Under the pieces are notes generated by a model. That model did not search any database, was not told the origin of the DNA, and saw only the letters and a program-made list of their open reading frames with translations. A program made the translations under genes and the position numbers. DNA of 62,500 nucleotides from Bacillus sp. FJAT-18017 (lineage in GTDB: Bacteria; Bacillota; Bacilli; Bacillales; Cytobacillaceae): the NCBI RefSeq assembly GCF_001278805.1, contig NZ_CP012602.1:5001-67500 (forward strand), in the 5' to 3' direction. Shown piece by piece: positions 1 through 7,703 of this stretch (positions within the stretch are counted from its first letter, which is position 1; each line of letters opens with the position of its first letter).

Positions 1-32
1 CGTCCTGAGCCAGGATCAAACTCTCCAATAAA
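1..32 (-). rRNA. 16S ribosomal RNA, 5' end only (partial)
   Basis: The reverse complement of the first ~32 bases is the conserved 16S 5' end, including the universal AGAGTTTGATCCTGGCTCAG primer site. The gene continues leftward out of the window. The mature 5' end is placed at about 32 by comparison with the Bacillus 16S start (TTTATyGGAGAG) and may be off by a few bases. Tandem promoters and a boxA-like leader lie just upstream, so this is the first gene of an rRNA operon. Confidence 0.97.
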
Positions 33-60
33 GAGTGAGTGATTAGCTCATAAAGTTACG

Positions 61-130
61 TTGGCTGATGGCCGAAGCCATCAAAATATTATTGTTTGTT
101 GACGCTTGTTTGTTTAGTTTTCAAGGAACA
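61..130 (-). promoter_or_regulatory. rRNA leader: UUCG-capped hairpin and boxA-like antitermination element
   Basis: On the minus strand the leader contains TTGTTCCTTGAAAACTAAAC (about 111-130), the sequence usual in Bacillus rRNA leaders and similar to the boxA region used for antitermination. Closer to the 16S gene, 67-82 reads GATGGC-TTCG-GCCATC, a perfect 6-bp hairpin with a UUCG tetraloop. The antitermination role is inferred from the family; the hairpin is seen directly. Confidence 0.65.
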
Positions 131-165
131 AAAATTAAGTTCCGCCACTTTACAGCGACCTTCTT

Positions 166-194
166 AATATACCACACTACCATGTTGATGTCAA
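166..194 (-). promoter_or_regulatory. rRNA operon promoter P2 (sigma-A type)
   Basis: Minus strand TTGACA (189-194), a 17-bp spacer and TATATT (166-171) give a near-consensus vegetative promoter about 130 bases upstream of the 16S start. It is the proximal of two tandem promoters, the usual arrangement for Bacillus rRNA operons. Confidence 0.8.
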
Positions 195-240
195 AACTTT
201 TTTTCGTGAAAGTTGCCTCGCTCTCTCAGCAACGTTTTTT

Positions 241-269
241 AGTATACCAAGGCTTACATCTAAAATCAA
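241..269 (-). promoter_or_regulatory. rRNA operon promoter P1 (sigma-A type)
   Basis: Minus strand TTGATT (264-269), a 17-bp spacer and TATACT (241-246). It lies 75 bp upstream of the second promoter in the same orientation, forming the tandem pair that drives the leftward rRNA operon. Confidence 0.75.
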
Positions 270-304
270 CAGTTTTTTAATTTTATTTTTTTCCACATTG
301 TGCT

Positions 305-529
305 TTAACCTCGCTTAAGCTTCCTCTTCCTCATATACTTCAGGCAATCAATGGGTGGTGCCACTCTTTTGAACAGGGAAAATAAAATTTTATATCGTTC
401 TTCCATCGCTCTTTTTGCTATTGAATCTATTCTCTCATCTTCAAGATCAAATAAGATTTCTTCCATTTCCCTTTTTATAAGGTACTCTATTTCTTTCACT
501 TCTTTCGCATTAATCAACATTCCAATCAT
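305..529 (-). CDS. Small hypothetical protein, 74 aa, upstream of the rRNA operon
   Basis: A 74-residue reading frame rich in Lys, Arg and Glu (INAKEVKEIEYLIKREMEEI near the N-terminus, basic C-terminus) predicted mostly helical, with no signal peptide or membrane segment. The ATG at 529 is preceded by AGAGGTGG at good spacing, so this start is preferred over the next Met (codon 4). It lies between the divergent pdaB gene and the rRNA promoters, transcribed toward the rRNA genes. I do not recognise a function. An overlapping plus-strand frame is less convincing because it lacks a ribosome-binding site. Confidence 0.6.
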   Translation of the reverse strand: MIGMLINAKEVKEIEYLIKREMEEILFDLEDERIDSIAKRAMEERYKILFSLFKRVAPPIDCLKYMRKRKLKRG

Positions 530-678
530 CCATTTACCACCTCTGCTATTTAATTTGAAGTTATCATTACCAAATTATTCTATTGTATGTATTTCTTTTG
601 GAAATTCATACTTGTCTGCCTATAGGCATAGGTATAGGACAGGGAGTTCCTTGGACTAGGAGACGAGGAGGGAAAATA

Positions 679-1431
679 ATGAACATATTTGTTGTACTTA
701 ATGGTAAGCGTTTGAAACAAGTTATTCTTATCATTGTCTCTGCTTTTTTTGCTGCCTGGATCTTATTTATGGATAATTTAGTGCAAGTACCAGTCTTTTC
801 AACAAAGGATGGTCCTAAAGCGGTCTACAAGGGCGAAAAGGATATTGCCATTACCTTTAATATTGGCTGGGGGGATGAAAAAGCAGCACCGATTCTTGAT
901 GTGTTGGAAAAAGAAAATGTAAAGGCAGCCACTTTCTTCCTTTCCGGTTCATGGGCAGAACGGCATCCGGACCTGGTAAACCGGATTGTCAAAAAGGGGT
1001 ATGAAGTAGGTATCCTTGGTTACTCTTATGAGGATTATACCGACCTTGAAGATACTCAAATTCGGAAAGACCTCGCAAAAGCCCAAACTGCCTTTGGCAA
1101 ACTAAATATTAAGGAAATAGACCTAATCCGCGCACCAACAGGCCACTTTGACCAAAGAACTTTGAGAATAGCTGAACGATTTGGCTACACGGTTGTTCAT
1201 TGGAGTGTTGACTCAAAGGATTGGACCAACCCCGGTGTAAAAAAGATAATCACGAATGTAAGTAAAGCAGGACCAGGAGATATTATCCTTTTGCATGCCT
1301 CTGACTCAGCAAAACAAACTGGAAAAGCTCTACCGCAAATTATTAAAGGGTTAAAGGATAAAGGGCTTAACTTTGTTTCGGTATCAGAGATGATAGCCAA
1401 CGGAGACGCAAAATCGGAGGAAGTTCGGTGA
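679..1431 (+). CDS. pdaB: Polysaccharide deacetylase family sporulation protein PdaB
   Basis: A 250-residue protein of the PdaB/YbaN family, needed in B. subtilis to maintain spores late in sporulation. Residues ~10-30 form an N-terminal membrane anchor (IILIIVSAFFAAW-like hydrophobic stretch), followed by a NodB-type domain ending with DIILLHASDSAKQT. The start at 679 follows GAGGAGGGAAAATA. The metal-binding motifs are degenerate: the TFDDG position reads TFNIGWG and the usual HxxxH motif reads GYSYEDY, so classical zinc-dependent deacetylase activity is doubtful. It is convergent with kbaA across a shared terminator. Synteny and sequence make the family call firm; the enzymatic role is uncertain. 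Confidence 0.9.
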   Translation: MNIFVVLNGKRLKQVILIIVSAFFAAWILFMDNLVQVPVFSTKDGPKAVYKGEKDIAITFNIGWGDEKAAPILDVLEKENVKAATFFLSGSWAERHPDLVNRIVKKGYEVGILGYSYEDYTDLEDTQIRKDLAKAQTAFGKLNIKEIDLIRAPTGHFDQRTLRIAERFGYTVVHWSVDSKDWTNPGVKKIITNVSKAGPGDIILLHASDSAKQTGKALPQIIKGLKDKGLNFVSVSEMIANGDAKSEEVR

Positions 1432-1446
1432 TTGCCGATAAACACT

Positions 1447-1481
1447 AAAAAGCCATCCAAGCTACACTAGGATGGCTTTTT
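1447..1481. terminator. Bidirectional terminator between pdaB and kbaA
   Basis: AAAAAGCCATCC, an 11-base loop, then GGATGGCTTTTT: a perfect stem with A-run before and T-run after. It can serve both convergent genes, with pdaB ending 16 bases left of it and kbaA ending 18 bases right. Confidence 0.85.
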
Positions 1482-1498
1482 CATTTCCTCTTAACAAG

Positions 1499-2176
1499 TT
1501 AGTTGCCTTTTTGCTTTTTAGTTTTTAAGGATTGTGCGGTTGCCGCCTTTCTTTCTTGAAACCTTTTCCGCTCTTCCTGAGATTTTTGATTAAGCTTGTG
1601 AAGGACTAGAAGCTGGTATGCGTTACAGGCAAGCAAAGGAAACAACATTAAGAAAAACCAGCTTTCCTCGTTAACTCGAAGAACCGGGACCCATTCAAGA
1701 ATTGTTGCAACAACAATAAAGAATAAAGCAGGAATAAAGGCTTCCTTATTCGTTTGTTTCATTTTTAGGAAGGCCACTATTAGTCCTACTGCAAGAATAA
1801 CTAGGGCAGGCAAAACATAGCGCAGTATGCTTTCCCCTTCCTTAGCAAACGCATCGTACCTTAAATAAATAAGGTCAAATAAAACAAATGCCAGCAAGAT
1901 TACCTGCACAGCATTCCAGAGCTTGGCTGACCTGAAGATTCCAAGCCCGAAACGATGGACGGTTAAATAGGCAAAAAATCCGGCCTGGCTTAGCAGACTA
2001 AATATCATCCCAACACCGATAAGCCAAAGCATAACTGACAATATTTCAAGTATATTAAAATCTGCAAACAGAGGCGCAAACTCATTCCAGCGAACAATAA
2101 ACCCAACAATAATAGTCACAAGCGCCCCAAGTACCAATGTGTTGAAAAATAATTTAACCCAATTACGGCTAGTCAC
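1499..2176 (-). CDS. kbaA: KinB signalling pathway activation protein KbaA
   Basis: A 225-residue integral membrane protein with about six hydrophobic segments (for example around residues 10-30, 40-65, 85-100, 115-135, 145-165) and a basic C-terminal tail. KbaA is required in B. subtilis for activity of the sporulation kinase KinB. The chosen start is a GTG at 2176 (V-T-S-R-N-W), preceded by TGGGGG; an upstream ATG at 2218 has no comparable site. Position between gerD and pdaB matches B. subtilis. The identification rests on synteny plus the SRNW...F N-terminus and membrane layout. Confidence 0.85.
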   Translation of the reverse strand: MTSRNWVKLFFNTLVLGALVTIIVGFIVRWNEFAPLFADFNILEILSVMLWLIGVGMIFSLLSQAGFFAYLTVHRFGLGIFRSAKLWNAVQVILLAFVLFDLIYLRYDAFAKEGESILRYVLPALVILAVGLIVAFLKMKQTNKEAFIPALFFIVVATILEWVPVLRVNEESWFFLMLFPLLACNAYQLLVLHKLNQKSQEERKRFQERKAATAQSLKTKKQKGN

Positions 2177-2250
2177 AGCATTTCCCCCAATATGTATAAT
2201 GCATTTCAATTTTACCATAGGCGGACTAAAAAACCATGCTTTCCTACAAC

Positions 2251-2280
2251 GAATAAATATGAGGATTTTTCTTCATGCTA
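2251..2280 (+). promoter_or_regulatory. Candidate sigma-G promoter of gerD
   Basis: GAATA (2251-2255), an 18-bp spacer and CATGCTA (2274-2280) resemble the forespore sigma-G consensus (GnATR / CATnnTA). The site lies 35 bases upstream of the gerD start and no good sigma-A promoter is seen. gerD is sigma-G dependent in B. subtilis. Match is by eye only. Confidence 0.5.
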
Positions 2281-2315
2281 AAAGTAACTGAATTTGGTGA
2301 AGGGGGGCAATCATA

Positions 2316-2900
2316 ATGAAAAAGAGGCTTGTATTGCTAGTATCAGGAGCAATCCTGATTTTATCTGCCTGTACAGGTGGAGGGAACCAGGCACAAAGTA
2401 AGCTGGATTACGAAGAAACAAAGAAGATGCTAGTAGATATCCTTCATACTGAAGAGGGAAAAAAAGCTATTCAGGAAATTGTTACGGACGAAAAAATAAA
2501 ACAAGAAATGATTATGGACCAGGCTGTTGTAAGTGAGACTATTCAAAAGACGTTAACATCCAAGGAAGGTACGGACTTTTACAAAAAATCACTTGAGAAT
2601 CCAAAGATAGCCGCCAGCATGGCAAAGGGTATGAAAACCGAAAATGAAAAGCTCCTTAAGGATTTAATGAAAGACCCCGAATACCGGGCGATGATGATTG
2701 AAATTTTAAAGGAGCCCGAGATGCAAAAGGAAATGGCTGATGCCCTTAAAAGCAAGGATTTCAGACTCCATCTCCAAAGCGTCATTGCTGAGTCAATGCA
2801 AAGCCCTTTATTTAAAGCTGAAATGCAAAAACTTTTATTACAGGCAGCAGAAGAAGCAACAAAATCAGAAAAAAACGCAAAAAGCGGCGAGGGTTCTTAA
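2316..2900 (+). CDS. gerD: Spore germination lipoprotein GerD
   Basis: A 194-residue lipoprotein. Residues 1-19 form a signal peptide with the lipobox L-S-A-C, so Cys19 is the predicted lipidated residue. The rest is a charged helical domain (many Met/Lys/Glu; repeated E-M and K-E-M segments) and a disordered tail. GerD organises germinant receptors into a cluster in the inner membrane of the spore. The ATG follows GAAGGGGGGCAATCAT. The gene sits between kbaA and salA, on the opposite strand to both, exactly as in B. subtilis, and ends in a strong terminator shared with salA. Confidence 0.92.
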   Translation: MKKRLVLLVSGAILILSACTGGGNQAQSKLDYEETKKMLVDILHTEEGKKAIQEIVTDEKIKQEMIMDQAVVSETIQKTLTSKEGTDFYKKSLENPKIAASMAKGMKTENEKLLKDLMKDPEYRAMMIEILKEPEMQKEMADALKSKDFRLHLQSVIAESMQSPLFKAEMQKLLLQAAEEATKSEKNAKSGEGS

Positions 2901-2913
2901 AGAGGCACCTAAC

Positions 2914-2946
2914 TAAAAGCCTCTTCCAAGGCGGAAGAGGCTTTTA
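2914..2946. terminator. Bidirectional terminator between gerD and salA
   Basis: TAAAAGCCTCTTCC, short loop, GGAAGAGGCTTTTA: a 14-bp near-perfect stem flanked by A/T tracts. It lies between the convergent ends of gerD (2900) and salA (2950). Confidence 0.88.
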
Positions 2947-2949
2947 GCA

Positions 2950-4008
2950 TTATTTTGTTTCTAGAAGATTGATTACCTTATCTGCAATCTTTAAATACAC
3001 CTCACCAATTGGATGATCTTCCTGGTAAACCGAAGGTGCAAAGTCCTCTTCATTCCAGTCAGGCTGTCCGAGTGGAAGCTGCCCGATTACTTCTGTGTTT
3101 AGTGCCTCGGCAAGTCTTTCACCGCCTCCGCGTCCAAAAATATATTCCTTTTCGTTAGTCAATTTGCTTTCAAAATAAGCCATATTCTCAATAACTCCGA
3201 GAATTTCATGATCCGTTTTTAATGCCATTGCGCCCGCACGTGCCGCAACGAAGGCAGCTGTCGGATGCGGAGTTGTTACAATGATTTCTTTGCAGGAAGG
3301 AAGCATGGAATGGACATCAAGCGCAACGTCCCCAGTTCCTGGCGGCAAGTCCAGCAATAAATAATCCAGATCTCCCCAGCTTACCTCATCAAAGAAACTG
3401 TTCAGCATTTTCCCTAGCATTGGACCGCGCCAAATAATTGGCGAGTTGTCCTCCACAAAGAATCCCATCGAAATGACTTTGACACCGAACCGCTCAACAG
3501 GAAGAATTTTTTCGTTTTTTACTGCAGGCCGCTCTGATATACCCATCATATCAGGCACGCTAAATCCATAAATATCCGCATCTACTAGCCCAACTTTCTT
3601 GCCGAGTCTGGCAAGGGATACAGCAAGATTAACCGAAACAGTCGATTTGCCTACTCCGCCCTTTCCGCTTGCAATTGCAATAAAGGTGGTTTTGCTTCCA
3701 GGTGCCAGTAGATTTTGCCCGCTTTGAGCCTGCTCTGGACGGTGTGCAGCTAGCACCTCATCCGAAAGCTGACCGAATCTGATCCCTACCGAAGCTGCTC
3801 CTGCCCCTTTTAAAGCGTTAACGATTTGCGTCTGAAGCTGCAACTGTTCGGCCGTCCCGGTTTTGGCAATTGAAATCTTTACACTGACATGGCCCTTTTC
3901 TTCTTTTACTTTTATTTCATCAATTGCATTTAATTCACCGAGCGATTTATGTAAAAATGGCTCTTGTAATTCGCTAACTATTTCCCTTACGCTAACCTCA
4001 GTAATCAT
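2950..4008 (-). CDS. salA: Mrp/NBP35-family ATP-binding protein SalA
   Basis: A 352-residue P-loop ATPase, the same length as B. subtilis SalA. An N-terminal DUF59 (MIP18-like) domain (~1-90) is followed by the Mrp ATPase domain with the deviant Walker A motif GKGGVGKST (~114-122), D-A-D-I-Y-G and LPPGTGD. SalA is known as a regulator that indirectly raises exoprotease expression by repressing scoC. The CxxC iron-sulfur motif of many Mrp proteins is missing where N-M-A-Y-F-E is found, as in B. subtilis SalA. It lies between gerD and cwlD with its own ~320-bp upstream spacer. Confidence 0.93.
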   Translation of the reverse strand: MITEVSVREIVSELQEPFLHKSLGELNAIDEIKVKEEKGHVSVKISIAKTGTAEQLQLQTQIVNALKGAGAASVGIRFGQLSDEVLAAHRPEQAQSGQNLLAPGSKTTFIAIASGKGGVGKSTVSVNLAVSLARLGKKVGLVDADIYGFSVPDMMGISERPAVKNEKILPVERFGVKVISMGFFVEDNSPIIWRGPMLGKMLNSFFDEVSWGDLDYLLLDLPPGTGDVALDVHSMLPSCKEIIVTTPHPTAAFVAARAGAMALKTDHEILGVIENMAYFESKLTNEKEYIFGRGGGERLAEALNTEVIGQLPLGQPDWNEEDFAPSVYQEDHPIGEVYLKIADKVINLLETK

Positions 4009-4329
4009 TAAAAAAGCACCTGCCTTGTTAGGATTGGATAAACTACATTCGGTTTCTATATTATATCATATCAAACTGTCCGGGCTGTTAACTACGACAC
4101 ACCCTCACAGATTTCCACTATTATTTTGATTAAACTTCACAATGAAAAGCTCTTTAAATTTCCCTTAAAAAGAAATGCGCATTTTTCCAGTCATGAGGCG
4201 TCTCAATCAACTTCTTTAAAAACAATAATGTCCTATTACCTAGCCACGATATAAAGAACTGTCGACAGTAGCGATATCAATAACTTCTACAAAAATAAAA
4301 TAGGGAGACGATTGTCTCCCAGTTTACTG
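4009..4329. other. 320-bp spacer between salA and cwlD
   Basis: No reading frame is convincing here. Near the salA end there is an AT-rich tract with a possible minus-strand -10 (TATAAT, about 4058-4070) but no well-spaced -35. The cwlD terminator lies at the other end. Otherwise I see nothing in it. Confidence 0.5.
4290..4320 (-). terminator. Terminator of ybaK-cwlD
   Basis: On the minus strand GGGAGAC-AATC-GTCTCCC (4303-4320) is followed by TATTTTATTTTTG. It starts ten bases after the cwlD stop codon. Confidence 0.8.
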
Positions 4330-5037
4330 TTATTTTGTATAATAACGGATAATCCCTTTGTATATGGAGGCTGCTACCATCTCTTGATACGAATCGCGTT
4401 CGAGGTTCATTTTTTCTGTTGGATTGGAGAGAAAGCCAGCCTCAACAAGCACTCCCGGTTTTTCAGAATGTTTGAGGATGAATAGGTCATTTAGTGGTTT
4501 GGCTTTTCTTGTAGTATTTTCAAGGTTAACTCTAAGTTCCTTCTGAATTAGCTTCGCTGCTTTTGCATTTTCTTTCAGTTTTGAATTATAGAATGTCTGT
4601 GCGCCACTCCATCTGGAGGATGGAATTGCATTTAAATGAATGCTAATAACCAGGTCGGCATCAGAGTTATTGATAATTTTTATTCTTTCTTTTAGGTCTG
4701 CTGCTTTTCTGCGGCTATAGCCTTTCATATCAGTCGGTGCGAGATCCCGATCTGTTTCACGTGTCATTAGGACAATTGCCCCTTGTTGCTGCAGGAAATC
4801 ACGAAGCTTTAGAGATATGCTAAGGGCGATATCCTTTTCCTGCATCGGACGGTCTCCCGCACCACCATCAACACCACCATGGCCCGGGTCAATGAGAATC
4901 ACCTTTCCTGATAAAGGCATGCTCCAGGTTGTCCATGTTTTATTTTCATTAAAATCAAACTGGATTATAAAAAACAGCACGACCAGCCCGACCGCAAAGG
5001 CAGTCCGTTTCAGTCTTCGTTTCCACACTCCATCCAT
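4330..5037 (-). CDS. cwlD: N-acetylmuramoyl-L-alanine amidase CwlD
   Basis: A 235-residue zinc amidase (Amidase_3) that removes peptides from muramic acid during spore cortex synthesis so that muramic-delta-lactam can form, a requirement for germination. An N-terminal membrane/signal segment (~10-26) precedes the catalytic domain. Zinc ligands and catalytic residues are visible: DPGHGG (His), Q-E-K-D-I-A-L (Glu), S-I-H-L-N-A (His) and V-L-V-E-A-G-F (Glu). It follows ybaK in the same direction (spacing 67 bp), as in B. subtilis, and is terminated at 4303-4320. Confidence 0.94.
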   Translation of the reverse strand: MDGVWKRRLKRTAFAVGLVVLFFIIQFDFNENKTWTTWSMPLSGKVILIDPGHGGVDGGAGDRPMQEKDIALSISLKLRDFLQQQGAIVLMTRETDRDLAPTDMKGYSRRKAADLKERIKIINNSDADLVISIHLNAIPSSRWSGAQTFYNSKLKENAKAAKLIQKELRVNLENTTRKAKPLNDLFILKHSEKPGVLVEAGFLSNPTEKMNLERDSYQEMVAASIYKGIIRYYTK

Positions 5038-5104
5038 CCCCCTGCCTGTCCTTTTCTATATCACTATATGGGCAGGTCAGGGCGTTTAGAACCGAATAAG
5101 ACGA

Positions 5105-5548
5105 TTAGTGGAGGCGAAGCTTATAACGGCGGCGGCCTTTTTCATATCCTGCCATCCACCACGATCTTACATATTGCTCACACTGGAAGTAAAGAGCCTC
5201 AGAGTAGAACCCTTCCTCACCAGCACCCCAATATAACAGGAAATTATAAAGAGTATCAATTAAGTGAGTTTCCTCTGGTTCACATCGTTTAAGTGTCGAT
5301 TCAATCGCTTCACCACTATGGGCGAATTTTGATAAATTTGCCCCCAGCAAATACGATTCCAGTGCTACATCATAACAAGCCTCTAGAATTCCGGGGTTTT
5401 TGAATAGTCCGGCAGTGAGCCTGGTCGATCCGAAAAATTCCTGAACTTTTCTTTTCAATTCCTCTATATTCACTTCACGTAAGACAGAACGTTCATATTT
5501 CATCTGTTTTTGACGTCTTTTTTCAGTAAAGGTTGTAATCACATTCAA
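5105..5548 (-). CDS. ybaK: YbaK family protein (DUF2521), sporulation-locus protein
   Basis: A 147-residue soluble protein that matches B. subtilis YbaK in length, position (upstream of cwlD) and the C-terminal YVRSWWMAGYEKG motif. The start chosen is a TTG at 5548, six bases after AGAGGTG; the upstream GTG at 5557 overlaps that ribosome-binding site and is unlikely. No membrane segments. The function of the family is not known to me; co-transcription with cwlD suggests a sporulation link. Confidence 0.8.
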   Translation of the reverse strand: MNVITTFTEKRRQKQMKYERSVLREVNIEELKRKVQEFFGSTRLTAGLFKNPGILEACYDVALESYLLGANLSKFAHSGEAIESTLKRCEPEETHLIDTLYNFLLYWGAGEEGFYSEALYFQCEQYVRSWWMAGYEKGRRRYKLRLH

Positions 5549-5659
5549 TACATTCACCTCTTAATCCTAGTCTTTATCAGGTTTAAAAAGAGAATACAGC
5601 CTCTAGCAGTGATTCGTTTTCCAGATTTGCAACCAATTAGCAATTGCAGAGGCTAAATC

Positions 5660-5668
5660 TGGTATACT
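5660..5668 (+). promoter_or_regulatory. Candidate extended -10 promoter of the MFS gene
   Basis: TGGTATACT (5660-5668) fits an extended -10 element (TGnTATAcT); no good -35 is present at 17 bp. It is followed by an inverted repeat, AGGCGGA (about 5692) and TCCGCCT (about 5722), in the untranslated leader, which could be an operator or RNA hairpin. Both are read by eye. Confidence 0.4.
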
Positions 5669-5754
5669 ATCTGAATATAAAGAAAATTAACAGGCGGAGC
5701 CCATTGTTACAACCGTTATATTCCGCCTATTTAAACAGAAAAGAAGGGTTTGGT

Positions 5755-7017
5755 ATGAAAAGAAAGTTCCATTACGCCTGGGTTATTTTAGGTGTTTCAT
5801 TTTTTGGAGTACTTGCGAGCCAGGGAGTTCGTTTTTCGTTTGGTGCCTTCATGGAATCATGGGAAACGTTTTTTTCGGCAACACGGGGAACGATTTCTGC
5901 CGTGTCGTTTTTAAGCTTTATTGTTTTTGCCCTTGCCCAGCCGCTTGCCGGTAAAATGATTGATCAATTCGGGGTCAGGTTCGTGTTTGTTATTAGTACT
6001 GCAATCGTGGGCATCGGTACACTTCTGACCTTTTTTGCAACATCCGTCTGGCAGCTGTTCATCTTGTACGGGATTATCTCTTCAGCGGGTTTTGGCGGAG
6101 CATCCGGTGTCACCGCAACTGTGGCGGTCACTAAATGGTTCACAGCAAAGCGCGGCCTGGCACTTGGTCTGGTCGAGGCCGGCTTTGGTGCAGGCCAGAT
6201 GGTCATCGTTACAAGTTCGATATTCCTAATTGAAATTTACGGCTGGCAAAATACTGTTCTCATACTTGGATTGTTCCTACTGATTGTTGTCTGCCCGGTA
6301 CTGGCCTTGCTGCTAAAATCCGATCCTGCGGAAGCGGGGTACGAGCCACTGGGCGGTGCTGCTCCGCCGGAAGAAACGTCTATTTCCTCTTCGGGTGTTA
6401 AAGGGAACGATTCCCGTCCAGGCCGGAAATTCTGGTTTTTGCTGATTCCATTCTTTGTTTGTGGAGTAACGACAACCGGTTTGATGGATACCCATCTAAT
6501 CCCGTTTGCCCAGTACTGCGGATTCTCTCCGGTTGTCACAAGTACCGCAGTCAGCCTGCTGGCGGGATTCAATATCCTGGGCACTCTCCTGGCCGGAGTT
6601 CTCGCCGATAAAATTGACAATCGAAAAATCCTTGCCTTCCTATATTTTACGAGAGCATTAACCGTCCTCTTCCTGTTTGTGTTCTCTAGCCAGGTAAGCC
6701 TGATGGTAATCTTTGTTGAAAATCCTACCCTGCTGCTGATTTTTTCAGTTTCATTCGGGCTCGTTGATTTCGCGACTGTCCCTCCTACAGTTAAACTGAT
6801 GTCCGAGTACTTTAAAGGACAATCTCTAGGGCTTTTAACCGGCTGGCTGTTCATGAGCCACCAACTCGGTTCCGCACTTGGTTCCTTTATCCCGGGTCTC
6901 CTGTTCGACCAATCCGGCAGCTACAGCCTGTCATTCTTATTCGCTGTCGTCCTGCTGATTGGGGCAGGGGTTTTAAGTGCCCTCCTGCCAAAAACCAAGA
7001 TTCAGGCAACCAGGTAA
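5755..7017 (+). CDS. Major facilitator superfamily transporter (OFA/monocarboxylate-like)
   Basis: A 420-residue membrane protein with about twelve hydrophobic helices in two bundles, separated by a polar central loop near residues 195-225 (P-P-E-E-T-S-I-S-S-S). The N-terminal FHYAWVILGVSFFGVL and FSFGAF motifs and G-x-x-x-D-x-x-G-x-R (MIDQFGVRFVF) are typical of the oxalate:formate antiporter-like MFS group; the substrate cannot be read. The start at 5755 follows AGAAGGG. It is a monocistronic plus-strand gene with its own promoter and terminator between ybaK and rpsI, where B. subtilis carries a different gene (ybaJ), so it is probably a lineage-specific insertion. Confidence 0.85.
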   Translation: MKRKFHYAWVILGVSFFGVLASQGVRFSFGAFMESWETFFSATRGTISAVSFLSFIVFALAQPLAGKMIDQFGVRFVFVISTAIVGIGTLLTFFATSVWQLFILYGIISSAGFGGASGVTATVAVTKWFTAKRGLALGLVEAGFGAGQMVIVTSSIFLIEIYGWQNTVLILGLFLLIVVCPVLALLLKSDPAEAGYEPLGGAAPPEETSISSSGVKGNDSRPGRKFWFLLIPFFVCGVTTTGLMDTHLIPFAQYCGFSPVVTSTAVSLLAGFNILGTLLAGVLADKIDNRKILAFLYFTRALTVLFLFVFSSQVSLMVIFVENPTLLLIFSVSFGLVDFATVPPTVKLMSEYFKGQSLGLLTGWLFMSHQLGSALGSFIPGLLFDQSGSYSLSFLFAVVLLIGAGVLSALLPKTKIQATR

Positions 7018-7024
7018 TTTTTGT

Positions 7025-7052
7025 CCAGCCTTGGCGACAGGGCTGGTTTTTA
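7025..7052 (+). terminator. Terminator of the MFS gene
   Basis: CCAGCC, ten-base loop, GGCTGG then TTTTTAT, starting eight bases after the MFS stop codon. Confidence 0.8.
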
Positions 7053-7055
7053 TGT

Positions 7056-7099
7056 AAAAAAAGATCAAGGCCCCCAGCCAATCGGCTAGAGACCTTGAT
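7056..7099 (-). terminator. Second (distal) terminator of rplM-rpsI
   Basis: Minus strand ATCAAGG ... AGCC-GATT-GGCT ... CCTTGAT then CTTTTTTT. Its layout and much of its sequence match the proximal terminator at 7247-7281, with base changes that keep the stem paired. Confidence 0.75.
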
Positions 7100-7246
7100 T
7101 AAAGAAGTATGGGCATCTGGGCATTCCTTAATGGCATTCTTATTTAATCCAGTATTTAAATGACTTTTGGAGAATTGAGGATGATTACTAGCCTGTGAAA
7201 CAATTGCGTGAAGAATAAAAAAGTGGAGTGACAGTACCTTGCACAC

Positions 7247-7281
7247 AAAAAGACCCCCAACCAAATTGGTTGAGAGTCTTT
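7247..7281 (-). terminator. Proximal terminator of rplM-rpsI
   Basis: Minus strand AAAGACTCTCAACCAATTTG, continuing GTTGGGGGTCTTTTTG: a long stem with T-run, 11 bases after the rpsI stop codon. Confidence 0.85.
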
Positions 7282-7292
7282 GATAAGCAAAA

Positions 7293-7685
7293 TTAACGCT
7301 TTGAGAACTGAGGTGCACGACGAGCGCCTTTAAGACCGTATTTCTTACGTTCTTTCATACGAGCGTCACGAGTCAGAAGACCTGCACGCTTCAGCGTTGG
7401 ACGGAATTCTGGGTCAGCTTGCAGCAATGCACGTGCGATGCCGTGGCGGATTGCGCCAGCCTGGCCAGTGTAGCCGCCGCCTTTAACGTTTACTAGAATA
7501 TCGTAGCTGCCAAGAGTTTCAGTCGCAACTAGCGGCTGCTTAACAACTTCACGAAGTGCTTCGAATGGAATGTAGCTAGTGATTTCACGGTTGTTGACTG
7601 TGATTTGGCCATTGCCAGGTACTAGGCGTACGCGGGCAACAGAGCTTTTACGACGGCCTGTGCCGATATATTGAACTTGTGCCAA
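7293..7685 (-). CDS. rpsI: 30S ribosomal protein S9
   Basis: A 130-residue S9 with the conserved [15 protein letters not shown] start and the C-terminal APQFSKR tail that reaches the P-site tRNA in the small subunit head. Full family length, intact. It is 18 bp downstream of rplM in a two-gene operon and is followed by two related terminators. Confidence 0.98.
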   Translation of the reverse strand: MAQVQYIGTGRRKSSVARVRLVPGNGQITVNNREITSYIPFEALREVVKQPLVATETLGSYDILVNVKGGGYTGQAGAIRHGIARALLQADPEFRPTLKRAGLLTRDARMKERKKYGLKGARRAPQFSKR

Positions 7686-7703
7686 GTTAATACCCTCCCT
7701 TTA

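Noticed and set aside
61..85. Palindrome near the 16S start as a mobile-element end
   Set aside because: A UUCG hairpin in an rRNA leader is a sufficient explanation and no duplicated target is seen.
6237..6854. 205-codon minus-strand frame inside the MFS gene
   Set aside because: Shadow frame of the transporter; no plausible protein features.
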